From Blautia argi (lineage in GTDB: Bacteria > Bacillota > Clostridia > Lachnospirales > Lachnospiraceae): a stretch of 64,000 nt of DNA. A program made the position numbers and the translations under genes. Below, piece after piece: positions 37,394-45,764 of the stretch. The notes under the pieces are model-generated. The model saw nothing but the letters and a program-made list of their open reading frames with translations. It was not told the origin of the DNA and did no database searches. Location of the stretch: NCBI RefSeq assembly GCF_003287895.1, contig NZ_CP030280.1:2293501-2357500 (forward strand), given 5' to 3'. Each line of letters begins with the position of its first letter. The stretch's first letter is position 1.

Positions 37394-38446
37394 CTAAAAG
37401 TCCTCCTCGATAAACTTTCTGTATGCTGAAAACGCAGAGGGAATCGGATATTTTCCCCTTGATTCTTTCCTGTCCACAAAGATAAGACTGCCCACTTTCT
37501 TTTCCTCTGTAGCTGCTACTTTAATAAAATATCCCTTCATTCTCCACTCTACATGGGAAAAAATATGCTTTGCTTCTCCTGCTTCCCGAATGTGCAGAGG
37601 GAGCAGATGTAAATCCTTTACATAAGAAAGAATCTCTTCCTCGCTTAGATATCCTTCTCTGTTTGGAAGCTCATAAAGACCTGCCAAAAGTCCTTTTGGG
37701 GGACGCCTGGAAATTGCGAATTCCTGTCCGTTTTGAATCACAAGAACGGTTCTCTCTTCTATTTTCCGCTGCTTTTTGGGCGTCTTTTTCGGGTACTCCA
37801 GCACTGTTTTATGGGCATGTGCCTGACACATCTGCGCTACTGGACATTGCTCGCATTTTGCCATTCCATTTGGTACACAGACCGTAGCCCCCAGCTCCAT
37901 TAAACTCTGATTAAAATCCCCGGGACAGTCTTCCAGCATAATTTCCTGCAGAGCAGTTTCTACCTTTTTCTTTGTAGACTGCTTCAAAATATCCTCCGGA
38001 TTCTCGGTAATTCTGGTAATCACCCGAAGCACATTTCCGTCCACAGCAGGTCTTGGGATTCCGTACGCAATGGACGATACTGCCCCTGCCGTATAGCTGC
38101 CGATTCCCGGCAAAGCAAGAATCTTCTCATAGTCTGCAGGCATAACTCCCCCATACTTTTCCACAATTTCAATGGCTGCCTTCTGCATATTTCTCACCCG
38201 GTTATAATAACCCAGTCCTTCCCAGAGCTTTAAAAGCTGTTCCTCCGGACACTGTGCCAAATCCTTTACCTCTGGAAGTGCCTGCAGAAAGCGGGTGTAG
38301 TATTCCTTTACTGCCTCTACCCTTGTCTGCTGCAGCATAATCTCCGACACCCAGACATGATAAGGCGTAGGTTCCTCTCTCCAGGGAAGCTGCCTTTTGT
38401 TTTCCCGGTACCATGCAAGCAACGGTTCTCTAATCTGCTCTAACAT
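37394..38446 (-). CDS. mutY: A/G-specific adenine DNA glycosylase MutY
   Basis: Removes adenine mispaired with 8-oxoguanine, preventing G:C to T:A changes. The 350 residues contain the catalytic Glu35 (SEIMLQQTR) and Asp136 (AVDGNV) around the helix-hairpin-helix LPGIGSYTAGA (112-122). The iron-sulfur cluster Cys pattern is C-x7-C-x2-C-x5-C (CVPNGMAKCEQCPVAQMC). The C-terminal NUDIX-like domain reads 8-oxoG. It overlaps sfsA by 7 bp. The gene looks intact. Confidence 0.95.
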   Translation of the reverse strand: MLEQIREPLLAWYRENKRQLPWREEPTPYHVWVSEIMLQQTRVEAVKEYYTRFLQALPEVKDLAQCPEEQLLKLWEGLGYYNRVRNMQKAAIEIVEKYGGVMPADYEKILALPGIGSYTAGAVSSIAYGIPRPAVDGNVLRVITRITENPEDILKQSTKKKVETALQEIMLEDCPGDFNQSLMELGATVCVPNGMAKCEQCPVAQMCQAHAHKTVLEYPKKTPKKQRKIEERTVLVIQNGQEFAISRRPPKGLLAGLYELPNREGYLSEEEILSYVKDLHLLPLHIREAGEAKHIFSHVEWRMKGYFIKVAATEEKKVGSLIFVDRKESRGKYPIPSAFSAYRKFIEEDF

Positions 38447-39159
38447 TCTCTCTCCTGTTCTTTGCTTTCTCTTTTTCCATTAAGATACACCCTAACAGGT
38501 TTTGACAGATTTATCAAGTCTTTTCTTACATCGCAGGCATAGGCAAGAATATGAACCCCCGCCTTTTGGGCTTCTCTCAAGGCTTCCCCAAACTCCGGGT
38601 GGGTTGCCTCATTCGGTTCAAAATACCGAACATCCTCCATCTGTATCACAAACATAATATATGCCTGGTATCCGTCCTCTATACACCTGCACAATTCCTT
38701 CACATGCTTGACACCTCTTTGCGTAGGCGCGTCAGGAAATCGTACCACGCCGTCTTCCTCCAGCGTCACGCCCTTTATCTCCATAAAACACTTCTTATCC
38801 GGTGTTTCTATATACAAATCAAACCGGGAATTTCCATAGGTGACTTCTCTTTTTACTACAGCTCCCTCTCCGAAAAGATTCCCTTTTAAAAGCCATTCCT
38901 CTACCACCTTGTTAGGTATCTGGGAATCCATATTAATCAATCTGTTGCCCTTTTTTACTGCAATTAAATCATACTGCGTCTTTCTGTTTGGATTACTGCT
39001 TTTTTCCAAAAAAACAGGGGTGCCGGGAACTAATAATTCCCGACACCGCCCTGTATTTTTCACATGACAGACCTCCACCCTTTTATCAATTTCCACATGG
39101 GCGATAAAACGGTTTGGACGCTTCAGAAAGATGCCTTCTGTGATATTTTCGTATCTCAT
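38440..39159 (-). CDS. sfsA: SfsA, DNA/RNA nuclease / sugar fermentation stimulation protein
   Basis: 239 residues, full length for the family. FLKRPNRFIAHVEID near the start, HVKNTGRCRELLVPG and the nuclease-like ESRFDLY-type segment (NSRFDLYIE) with FMEIKGVTL are characteristic. The name comes from an E. coli maltose phenotype; the biochemical role is unclear. RBS AGGAGAAGG. It lies 12 bp after the HAD gene. Confidence 0.92.
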   Translation of the reverse strand: MRYENITEGIFLKRPNRFIAHVEIDKRVEVCHVKNTGRCRELLVPGTPVFLEKSSNPNRKTQYDLIAVKKGNRLINMDSQIPNKVVEEWLLKGNLFGEGAVVKREVTYGNSRFDLYIETPDKKCFMEIKGVTLEEDGVVRFPDAPTQRGVKHVKELCRCIEDGYQAYIMFVIQMEDVRYFEPNEATHPEFGEALREAQKAGVHILAYACDVRKDLINLSKPVRVYLNGKRESKEQEREC

Positions 39160-39171
39160 ATCCTTCTCCTG

Positions 39172-39996
39172 TTATTTGTCTTCTGTCAGCCCTTCGTATA
39201 TTTCTTTTACACTCTCAAAAATATAATCCGGTTTTACCTCGCTCTCCCGTATATCACCAAGAGAAGCCTCTCCGGACAACACGCAAATCGTATCCACGCC
39301 TGCCCGCTCTCCGGTTTTAATATCTGTGTACAGGCGGTCGCCTATAATCACTGTTTCCGCCTTTGTTTTATTTAATTTTTTCAATACACAGTCTACCATA
39401 ATCGGCTCTGGTTTGCCAATAAAAAATGGTTCTTTTCCCGTAGCATTTTTCAACATAATACTCATAGAGCCGCAATCCGGGATATAGCCAAAACTTACGG
39501 GACACACCAAATCCGGGTTGGTTGCCAGATAGACAACATCCCTTCCAAGCATGATGCAGGTATTGCGTATTTTTTCTGACGTATTCTCTGTATCAAAACC
39601 CAGAAGCACCACAGAAGCCTCCTCATCAACCTCTGTGACCACAGAAATTCCGGCGCAACGCAGCTCTTCTACTAAAGAGCGGGTTCCCATACAGTACACC
39701 TTCTGTCCAGGATAATTTTCCTGCAGATACATGGCGGTTGCCTGGCTGGATGTATAGAAATTCTCACAGGAGGCCTGAATCCCCATGTTTCTTACCTTTT
39801 CTATATAATCTTCTACGGATTTTGAGGAATTATTGGTAATAAAGACATACTGTCCGCCTCTGTCTTCAATCTCCTTCAACAGTTCCAGTGTCCCCTCAAA
39901 AATTTCATTTTCGTTGTAAATCGTGCCGTCCATATCCAGCAGATACAATGTTTTTTCTTTCAAACTGTCCGCATTTTTTCCTGTATAATCAATCAT
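39172..39996 (-). CDS. HAD-IIA family phosphatase (NagD-like)
   Basis: 274 residues from the ATG at 39996 behind AAAGGGAG. HAD motif I is LLDMDGTIYNE, motif II VFITNNSS, and motif III/IV GKPEPIM...IGDRLYTDI. A class IIA cap lies between. Relatives act on nucleoside monophosphates, p-nitrophenyl phosphate or glycerol phosphate. The glp neighbours make glycerol-3-phosphate phosphatase a reasonable guess, no more. Confidence 0.85.
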   Translation of the reverse strand: MIDYTGKNADSLKEKTLYLLDMDGTIYNENEIFEGTLELLKEIEDRGGQYVFITNNSSKSVEDYIEKVRNMGIQASCENFYTSSQATAMYLQENYPGQKVYCMGTRSLVEELRCAGISVVTEVDEEASVVLLGFDTENTSEKIRNTCIMLGRDVVYLATNPDLVCPVSFGYIPDCGSMSIMLKNATGKEPFFIGKPEPIMVDCVLKKLNKTKAETVIIGDRLYTDIKTGERAGVDTICVLSGEASLGDIRESEVKPDYIFESVKEIYEGLTEDK

Positions 39997-40040
39997 GTTT
40001 CTCCCTTTCCAAAGCCTGCACTGCCGTTCTTCTATTGCTT

Positions 40041-40427
40041 TCACTTTCTATTGCTTTCAGATACTTTTTTTGCTACATTTCTGGTAGCTACAATATCCGT
40101 TCCCGTAGAGCATACGTCCTTTAAAATCACATCGCCAATGCAAACAGGCGCTTTTACAGACACCTGTTTCAAAGCAGCCATACAGTCTTTTATTTTTCCT
40201 TTTGGAATGTCAGAGGCCGTTTTAACAGAAACCACAGGAGCTGTCCCCCCTGCTACTTTTACGCTGGTTGTCACAATGCGCGTAGGATTTGTCACCTCTT
40301 TTTCCCCATAGCTCTTCCCTCTGGGACAAGTATTCCCCTCTACTTTCAGAACCTGCCCCTGCTCCATTGTAACGGTCAGAGCACAGCCTAAAGGACAGTT
40401 GATACAAATAAATTCTCTTCTCTCCAT
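40041..40427 (-). CDS. DUF1667 protein of the anaerobic glycerol-3-phosphate dehydrogenase cluster
   Basis: 128 residues with a Cys-rich head, FICINCPLGCALTV and a later NTCPRG, likely an Fe-S or metal site. DUF1667 proteins regularly follow GlpA/GlpB-like flavoproteins in Firmicutes, in the place of a small electron-transfer subunit; this role is inferred. The start is 2 bp after the GlpB-like stop. Confidence 0.85.
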   Translation of the reverse strand: MERREFICINCPLGCALTVTMEQGQVLKVEGNTCPRGKSYGEKEVTNPTRIVTTSVKVAGGTAPVVSVKTASDIPKGKIKDCMAALKQVSVKAPVCIGDVILKDVCSTGTDIVATRNVAKKVSESNRK

Positions 40428-40429
40428 GC

Positions 40430-41716
40430 TTACGCCTCCTCCAACTTCATAATAATTTTATCTAATCCGGGGATTGCTGTCAAATCTGATTTTTTCAAGA
40501 TCACCTGTTCCATTTCTCCAGGCGCCAGCTTCTTTTTCTTTTTGTGGACAATTCTCTTGTCCTGGCAGTATACACTGACATATTTATCCCTGTACACAGC
40601 TCCTACCCGAAAACGCAGCGTCAAATTGTCCTCCATATGCTCCGGACGAATTACCTGAGGTACACTGTAACGAATACCATTTTCTGTTTCTACTGTAATT
40701 TCCTGTTCTTCCTTTTGCTCTTTTTCTTTCTCTTCCCAGTCCAGAATATATTCTGCTGCATGACTTCCTGCCCGTCCGGCTTCCTCGGATACATAGTCTA
40801 CCAAATCGTGCACATGCAGCACATTTCCACAGGCAAATACACCTTCTGCACTGGTTTCCAGGCTTTCATTTACCACTGCACCTGAGGTAATCCGTGACAT
40901 TTTTATTCCCATTTTATCAGACAGTTCATTCTCCGGAATTAGTCCGCAGGAGAGCAGAAGTGTATCACAGGAATAAAATTCTTCTGTTCCCTTTATAGGC
41001 TTTCTGTTCTCATCTACCTGCGCCAGTGTTACGCCTGTAACCCGATCTTTTCCCTGAATATCCACAACTGTATGACTTAGTTTCAGAGGAATATCAAAGT
41101 CCTCCAGACACTGCACAATATTTCTCTGAAGCCCTCCGGAATATGGCATCAGTTCTGCAACCACTTTTACCTTTGCCCCTTCCAGTGTCATTCTTCTTGC
41201 CATAATCAGCCCAATATCACCGGAACCCAGAATCACAACCTCTCTGCCCGGCATATAGCCCTCCATATTCACCAGCCTCTGTGCTGTTCCCGCTGTGTAA
41301 ATGCCTGCCGGACGATACCCCGGAATATTTAAAGCTCCTCTTGGACGTTCCCTACACCCCATTGCCAAAATCACAGCTTTTGTTTTTAATACCAGAAGAC
41401 CGTCCTCACGGTTCATGGCTGTCACGGTTTTCTCTCTGCCATTTTTTGTAATATCCAATACCATGGTATTGAGCTTATAAGGGATAGAAAGTTCCTTTGC
41501 CTGATTAATAAACCGCTGGGCATACTCCGGACCTGTAAGTTCTTCTTGAAAAGTATGGAGTCCAAAACCATTGTGAATACACTGGTTCAAAATACCGCCC
41601 AGTTCCTTATCTCTTTCCAAGATCAGCAGGTTGTCAATCCCCTTTTCCTTCGCAGAAATCGCTGCTGCAAGCCCTGCCGGACCGCCTCCTATAATAATCA
41701 AATCATATCTGTTCAT
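40430..41716 (-). CDS. FAD/NAD(P)-dependent oxidoreductase (GlpB-like partner)
   Basis: 428 residues. FAD-binding IIIGGGPAGLAAAISAKE at the start and a second dinucleotide site VVILGSGDIGLIMARRM near residue 165, with GVFACGNVLHVHD near the end of the FAD fold. Together with the GlpA-like protein and DUF1667 it probably forms a three-part glycerol-3-phosphate dehydrogenase passing electrons to NAD or quinone. It overlaps the upstream gene by ATGA (41713-41716). Confidence 0.88.
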   Translation of the reverse strand: MNRYDLIIIGGGPAGLAAAISAKEKGIDNLLILERDKELGGILNQCIHNGFGLHTFQEELTGPEYAQRFINQAKELSIPYKLNTMVLDITKNGREKTVTAMNREDGLLVLKTKAVILAMGCRERPRGALNIPGYRPAGIYTAGTAQRLVNMEGYMPGREVVILGSGDIGLIMARRMTLEGAKVKVVAELMPYSGGLQRNIVQCLEDFDIPLKLSHTVVDIQGKDRVTGVTLAQVDENRKPIKGTEEFYSCDTLLLSCGLIPENELSDKMGIKMSRITSGAVVNESLETSAEGVFACGNVLHVHDLVDYVSEEAGRAGSHAAEYILDWEEKEKEQKEEQEITVETENGIRYSVPQVIRPEHMEDNLTLRFRVGAVYRDKYVSVYCQDKRIVHKKKKKLAPGEMEQVILKKSDLTAIPGLDKIIMKLEEA

Positions 41717-43155
41717 AAGTCCTCTTCTCCTTTATCTAAACCTGCTAAAAGTCTTGATGATCCCCCTGCTTTTGTAATCTCAAGAGGCGACTTTCTCAGC
41801 TCTCTTTCCAAAATTTCCATGGTTTTCGGAGCACAGAAACCTGACTGGCATCTGCCCATACCGGCTCTTGTCCTCCGCTTGATGCCGTCCAGGGAACGAG
41901 CGCCCAGGGGTCTGTGTATGGCATTTACAATCTCTCCCTCTGTAACAGTTTCACACCTGCATATCACATTTCCATATGCGGGATTTTCTGCAATCAAACG
42001 GCGAAGTTCCTCTGGTGAAGACTCTGCAATACAGGGAATATCCTTTCTGGTAGAAATAAAATTTTCTTTTTTCTCTGCATGCAACTTTTCTGCAATGGCA
42101 TGTGCAAGATAAAGTCCAATGGCCGGCGCACTGGAAAGCCCCGGGGATTCAATCCCTGCTGCGTTAAAAAAGCCCTTTGCATCTTCTGCCTCTCCAAGCA
42201 CAAAATCTCCGCCTCTTTCTGTGGCGCGCAAGCCTGCAAAGGAAGTAATGGTTAGAAAAAGAGGCACCTCTTCTGCACTCTTTTTGGCCTGGCTGGACAA
42301 TTTATCCAGGCCGAAAGCCGTTGTCTGCACTCCTTCTTTATCCTCAATATCCTCTGCCGTAGGCCCTGCCAGCAGATTGCCGTGTACGGTGGGAGTAATG
42401 AGAACCCCCTTTCCCATAGCTGTTGGAAGCTGGAAAACCGTATGCTCTACAAAGCCTCCTGCTTTTTTATCCATAAGGCGATATTCGCCTCTTCTGGGAG
42501 TAATAGACAACTTTCTTTCACTTACCATGTTGTTAAATACATCTGCATAAACACCTGCCGCATTGACAATGCAGCGTGTTTCATACCTGCCGTTATTGGT
42601 GGTAATACCATATCCCTTTTCCGTCTTTTCTATGTTTTCTACACAGGTGTCAAAAGCAAATTCCACTCCGTTTACATTTGCATTTTCTGCCAGAGCTATG
42701 GTCATTTTAAAAGGACAGACAATCCCTCCTGTGGGAGCATACAACATAGCTTTTACCTCTTTTGAAAGGTTTGGCTCCATTTCCCAAATCCGTTGTCCGG
42801 TAATAATTTCCAGTCCTTCTACACCGTTTTTTTCTCCTCTTTCCTTCAATTCATACAGATTTGGAAGGTCTTGCTCCTCAAAACAAAGTACCAGAGAGCC
42901 ATTCTGCTTATATGGGAAGTCCAGTTCCTTTGAAAGCTGACGGATTTTCCGATTGCCCTCCACATTCATGCGAGCCTTCCAGGAACCCGGGGCTGCGTCA
43001 AAACCTGCATGAACAATGGCGCTGTTCGCCTTTGAGGTTCCACAGCACACATCTTCCTCCCTCTCCAATACCATGGTTTTCAACTGGTATGCAGACAATT
43101 CTCTTGCCACTGCACACCCTGTCACACCTGCACCGATTACTACTACATCATACAT
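41713..43155 (-). CDS. glpA: GlpA-like glycerol-3-phosphate dehydrogenase with BFD [2Fe-2S] domain
   Basis: 480 residues from the ATG at 43155 behind AGGAGGAG. N-terminal DAO fold with VVVIGAGVTGCAVARELS and GTSKANSAIVHAG; C-terminal bacterioferritin-associated-ferredoxin-like domain with VICRCETVTEGEI and GRCQSGFCAP as the cluster ligands. Oxidises glycerol-3-phosphate to dihydroxyacetone phosphate. It is preceded by a terminator-like hairpin and by glpP, pointing to antitermination control. Confidence 0.87.
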   Translation of the reverse strand: MYDVVVIGAGVTGCAVARELSAYQLKTMVLEREEDVCCGTSKANSAIVHAGFDAAPGSWKARMNVEGNRKIRQLSKELDFPYKQNGSLVLCFEEQDLPNLYELKERGEKNGVEGLEIITGQRIWEMEPNLSKEVKAMLYAPTGGIVCPFKMTIALAENANVNGVEFAFDTCVENIEKTEKGYGITTNNGRYETRCIVNAAGVYADVFNNMVSERKLSITPRRGEYRLMDKKAGGFVEHTVFQLPTAMGKGVLITPTVHGNLLAGPTAEDIEDKEGVQTTAFGLDKLSSQAKKSAEEVPLFLTITSFAGLRATERGGDFVLGEAEDAKGFFNAAGIESPGLSSAPAIGLYLAHAIAEKLHAEKKENFISTRKDIPCIAESSPEELRRLIAENPAYGNVICRCETVTEGEIVNAIHRPLGARSLDGIKRRTRAGMGRCQSGFCAPKTMEILERELRKSPLEITKAGGSSRLLAGLDKGEEDL

Positions 43156-43176
43156 ATGAATCTCCTCCTGTGAAAT

Positions 43177-43231
43177 AAAAAAAGATACAGCAAACACTTA
43201 TGGAAAACTCCATAAGATATCCGCTCTATCT
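43177..43231 (-). terminator. Probable GlpP-controlled attenuator before glpA
   Basis: Minus-strand hairpin CTTATGGA/TCCATAAG within an outer AGATA...TATCT stem, followed by TTTTTTT and then the glpA ribosome site. B. subtilis GlpP controls glpD at such a leader terminator. Confidence 0.65.
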
Positions 43232-43269
43232 CAACTCTCCAGCGTAATTTTTCAATTTTATTCTTCTCT

Positions 43270-43836
43270 TTACATAAACCAGACGTCCTGTCTGGTGGTT
43301 GATATGGATACTGCACCGGCATCTAAAGCTGCCATAATATCCTCCTTATCTGCAATCAAACCGCCTGCGATAACCGGCACTCTGCTCTCTTTGCAGATTC
43401 TTTTGATAATCTTCGGCATAACGCCGGGAAGCACCTCAATCATATCCGGGTGAACACTGTCTGTCTGCCTGCGAATGCTATCAAACGCAATGGAATCAAT
43501 GACAAAGAATCGCATAATGGCAAACAGTCCTTCCTCCTTTGCCTCCCGAATCACATTGGGCTTTGTGGAAATAATCCCGTCTGCATGAGTGACGGATTTA
43601 ATATAGGTCACTGCAATTTCCCTGCTGCTTAGTCCTGCAATCAGATCCAGATGAACAATCACTGTTTTTCCTGCTGCCTTCAGTCTTGCTACAATATCAC
43701 CGATGCTGCAAATATCTCCATACAAAACAAAGACAATTTGAATATCGGAATGCTGGCAGCGTTTCAGCCCTTCCTCATCTTTAATTGCGGCAATGACCGG
43801 GCAGTCCTCAAACTCTTCCATTCTTTCTCGCTTCAT
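43270..43836 (-). CDS. glpP: Glycerol-3-phosphate responsive antiterminator GlpP
   Basis: 188 residues from the ATG at 43836; a slightly later ATG (43821) is possible. Family features: CPVIAAIKDEEGL near the start, VHLDLIAGLSSRE, ADGIISTKPNVI and PVIAGGLIADKEDI in a TIM-barrel. In B. subtilis GlpP with glycerol-3-phosphate binds leader RNA and prevents termination. Its own leader also carries a terminator hairpin, suggesting self-control. Confidence 0.92.
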   Translation of the reverse strand: MKRERMEEFEDCPVIAAIKDEEGLKRCQHSDIQIVFVLYGDICSIGDIVARLKAAGKTVIVHLDLIAGLSSREIAVTYIKSVTHADGIISTKPNVIREAKEEGLFAIMRFFVIDSIAFDSIRRQTDSVHPDMIEVLPGVMPKIIKRICKESRVPVIAGGLIADKEDIMAALDAGAVSISTTRQDVWFM

Positions 43837-43872
43837 TGTTCTTTCTGATGCCCTCTTTTCTCCCTTATGTAC

Positions 43873-43917
43873 AAAAGACAAGAGAATAAGACCGCCTGTG
43901 CAGCCCTAACTCTTGTC
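43873..43917 (-). terminator. Leader terminator in front of glpP
   Basis: Minus-strand GACAAGAG/CTCTTGTC stem with TTTTGT tail, between the promoter and the glpP start. Possible autoregulatory attenuator. Confidence 0.6.
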
Positions 43918-43932
43918 ACTCTCTCTTTGTTT

Positions 43933-43961
43933 ATTATACTACAGCTCCTATCCTCTTGCAA
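43933..43961 (-). promoter_or_regulatory. Promoter of the glpP-glpA operon
   Basis: TTGCAA - 17 bp - TATAAT on the minus strand, lying directly after the L,D-transpeptidase stop. Confidence 0.75.
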
Positions 43962-43968
43962 GAAATTT

Positions 43969-45405
43969 TTATCGGTAAAAGCACACAATGGGACATCCCA
44001 CCTCAATGTTTTCATAAAAATTTCCTGCAAAGGAAACAGGCAGATTAATGCAACCATGAGAGCCGCCATAAAGATAAATATTCCCGCCAAAGTTCCAACG
44101 CCAGTTAGCGTCATGCAGCCCGATTCCTCCGTTAAAAGGAAGCCAGTAAGATACCGGAGATTCATAATCATAGCTTCCGTCTTCATTGGGTGCAGGGCGC
44201 AGAACCTGATTCCTCTGCTTTGCCTTCAGGGTATAAGTCCCACCTGGCGTCTGCCTGCTATAATCGTAATAGGTACCGGACACAAAATCACTATCCATAA
44301 GGAGCATACCGTCCTTATAGTACCATAAATGCTGTGCAGTCAGGTCGATTTCCACATAAGTACCGCCTAAATCATTTGCCCCGTATACAGCGCCCCGGCG
44401 AGCATATACCGGTTCTCTTTCTACCTTTGCATGCGCCTGAATATCCGCCAGAAGCTGCTGCCTCTCTGCTTGTGCATCAATACGAAAACCATAAGTTCCC
44501 CCTTCTACGGAAACAGGCTGCCCGGTACTTGTACTGGTAATGGTTCTGGGTTTTCCAACTGTATTGTACTTCTCTCCCAACATATTTACATATTCCCTGA
44601 TATGCTCCTGCAGCACTCCAGAATTCTCCAGATAATTACCATTTTCATCATAGGTTAGCCAATCCTTTACTGTCATGCCGTCCAGCACTTCCCTCTTTTC
44701 TCCAAAGGTATAGGTGACTGTCACGGCAGCACAGCCATTCCACACCTCCTGCTGTTTTTTCAGGGCTTCATCGTTCCTTGTTACAGCCGGAGCTTTGTAT
44801 ACTCCTGCCTCCTCTGCCGAAAATCTTCCCTGACTTTTCTGTACTGCTTCTTTTACCTTTTCCTGCAATTTCTCCTGCTCAATAGTGGTTCCCGGCTCTT
44901 CCTTTTTTATTACAAACTGATTGTTCTCAAAGGCTATATACGCGTCCTTGGGCGGCTTTATATTAGCTTCCTGTACACAATCTAAATTCTGCAGTTTTTC
45001 TTTCAAAAGCCCTTCGTCAAACAGAATATTTTCTTCTATTTCATGATTAGTTCTCTGAAAAAATCCCTTTATCCATGCCATTGGATTTTGCTGCTCCAGC
45101 GCCTGCTCTGCTCCCTTATGGGGAACATAACGATAACCGATTTCCGTTCCCGAAATTCTCTCCTTTTTGCCTTCCCGCAGACAAATTTCCAGGGTATAAT
45201 CCTCTATTTTTTCTTTTAATTTTTGCTCTGCCTCTTCTGTTGTCAGATTCCGGCAGTCCAGACCATTTATCCTTGTCCCATAGAAGAAGTGATTTCTGTA
45301 ATAAAAGGCTCCAGCTCCATAGGCAATTCCTGCCAGAAGAAGGGCAATTCCTCCACCCAATACCGCTTTTTTCCAGAAATCTGTGGTTCCTTCCTTTTTT
45401 TTCAT
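43969..45405 (-). CDS. L,D-transpeptidase (YkuD) with peptidoglycan-binding-like repeats
   Basis: 478 residues. One N-terminal membrane helix (AVLGGGIALLLAGIAYGAGAFYY), two PG_binding_4-like domains (about 45-330), and a C-terminal YkuD domain. The catalytic motif is GLHDANW...GGSHGCINLP with Cys452. It makes 3-3 cross-links or attaches proteins to peptidoglycan outside the membrane. The start codon is followed by a run of eight A but stays in frame. Confidence 0.92.
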   Translation of the reverse strand: MKKKEGTTDFWKKAVLGGGIALLLAGIAYGAGAFYYRNHFFYGTRINGLDCRNLTTEEAEQKLKEKIEDYTLEICLREGKKERISGTEIGYRYVPHKGAEQALEQQNPMAWIKGFFQRTNHEIEENILFDEGLLKEKLQNLDCVQEANIKPPKDAYIAFENNQFVIKKEEPGTTIEQEKLQEKVKEAVQKSQGRFSAEEAGVYKAPAVTRNDEALKKQQEVWNGCAAVTVTYTFGEKREVLDGMTVKDWLTYDENGNYLENSGVLQEHIREYVNMLGEKYNTVGKPRTITSTSTGQPVSVEGGTYGFRIDAQAERQQLLADIQAHAKVEREPVYARRGAVYGANDLGGTYVEIDLTAQHLWYYKDGMLLMDSDFVSGTYYDYSRQTPGGTYTLKAKQRNQVLRPAPNEDGSYDYESPVSYWLPFNGGIGLHDANWRWNFGGNIYLYGGSHGCINLPVSFAGNFYENIEVGCPIVCFYR

Positions 45406-45572
45406 TCCTGTTACTCCATTCTTGTTTCCTTGTTTCTGCCCTGACCAACTCTTAGTCTATGTACTCCTTTTGTTTTTTATGAAAAATTCTCATAATAGGC
45501 GTAATTTTTTATACCTTTCCTTCGGATATATAGATGAAGAGAAGATTTTATCTTCCCTTTACCCTTTAATGT

Positions 45573-45604
45573 GGACCAGGACCGTGACACCCTGGTCCTT
45601 TTTT
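45573..45604 (+). terminator. Orphan plus-strand terminator
   Basis: GGACCAGG / CCTGGTCC around a 10-base loop, then TTTTTT. No plus-strand gene lies upstream within 9 kb. The stretch 45406-45764 otherwise holds only the leader of the L,D-transpeptidase gene and the terminator at 45693-45730. Confidence 0.7.
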
Positions 45605-45692
45605 ACTATATAGTAAAAACCACTGTGCCAGAACATAAGATACGTCCATTTTCCATAATTTTACAAAAAATGTCAAGGTTCCGGAGTAAAAA

Positions 45693-45730
45693 AGTAAGGC
45701 TTTCCCAGCCTTTTGCTGTGAAGCCTTACT
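45693..45730 (-). terminator. Terminator of the giant anchored-protein gene
   Basis: AGTAAGGCTT pairs with AAGCCTTACT; tail TTTTTTAC on the minus strand and TTTTCTAT on plus. Confidence 0.85.
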
Positions 45731-45764
45731 TTTCTATAATAGTTCTTTTTCTCTTTTTATTTCT

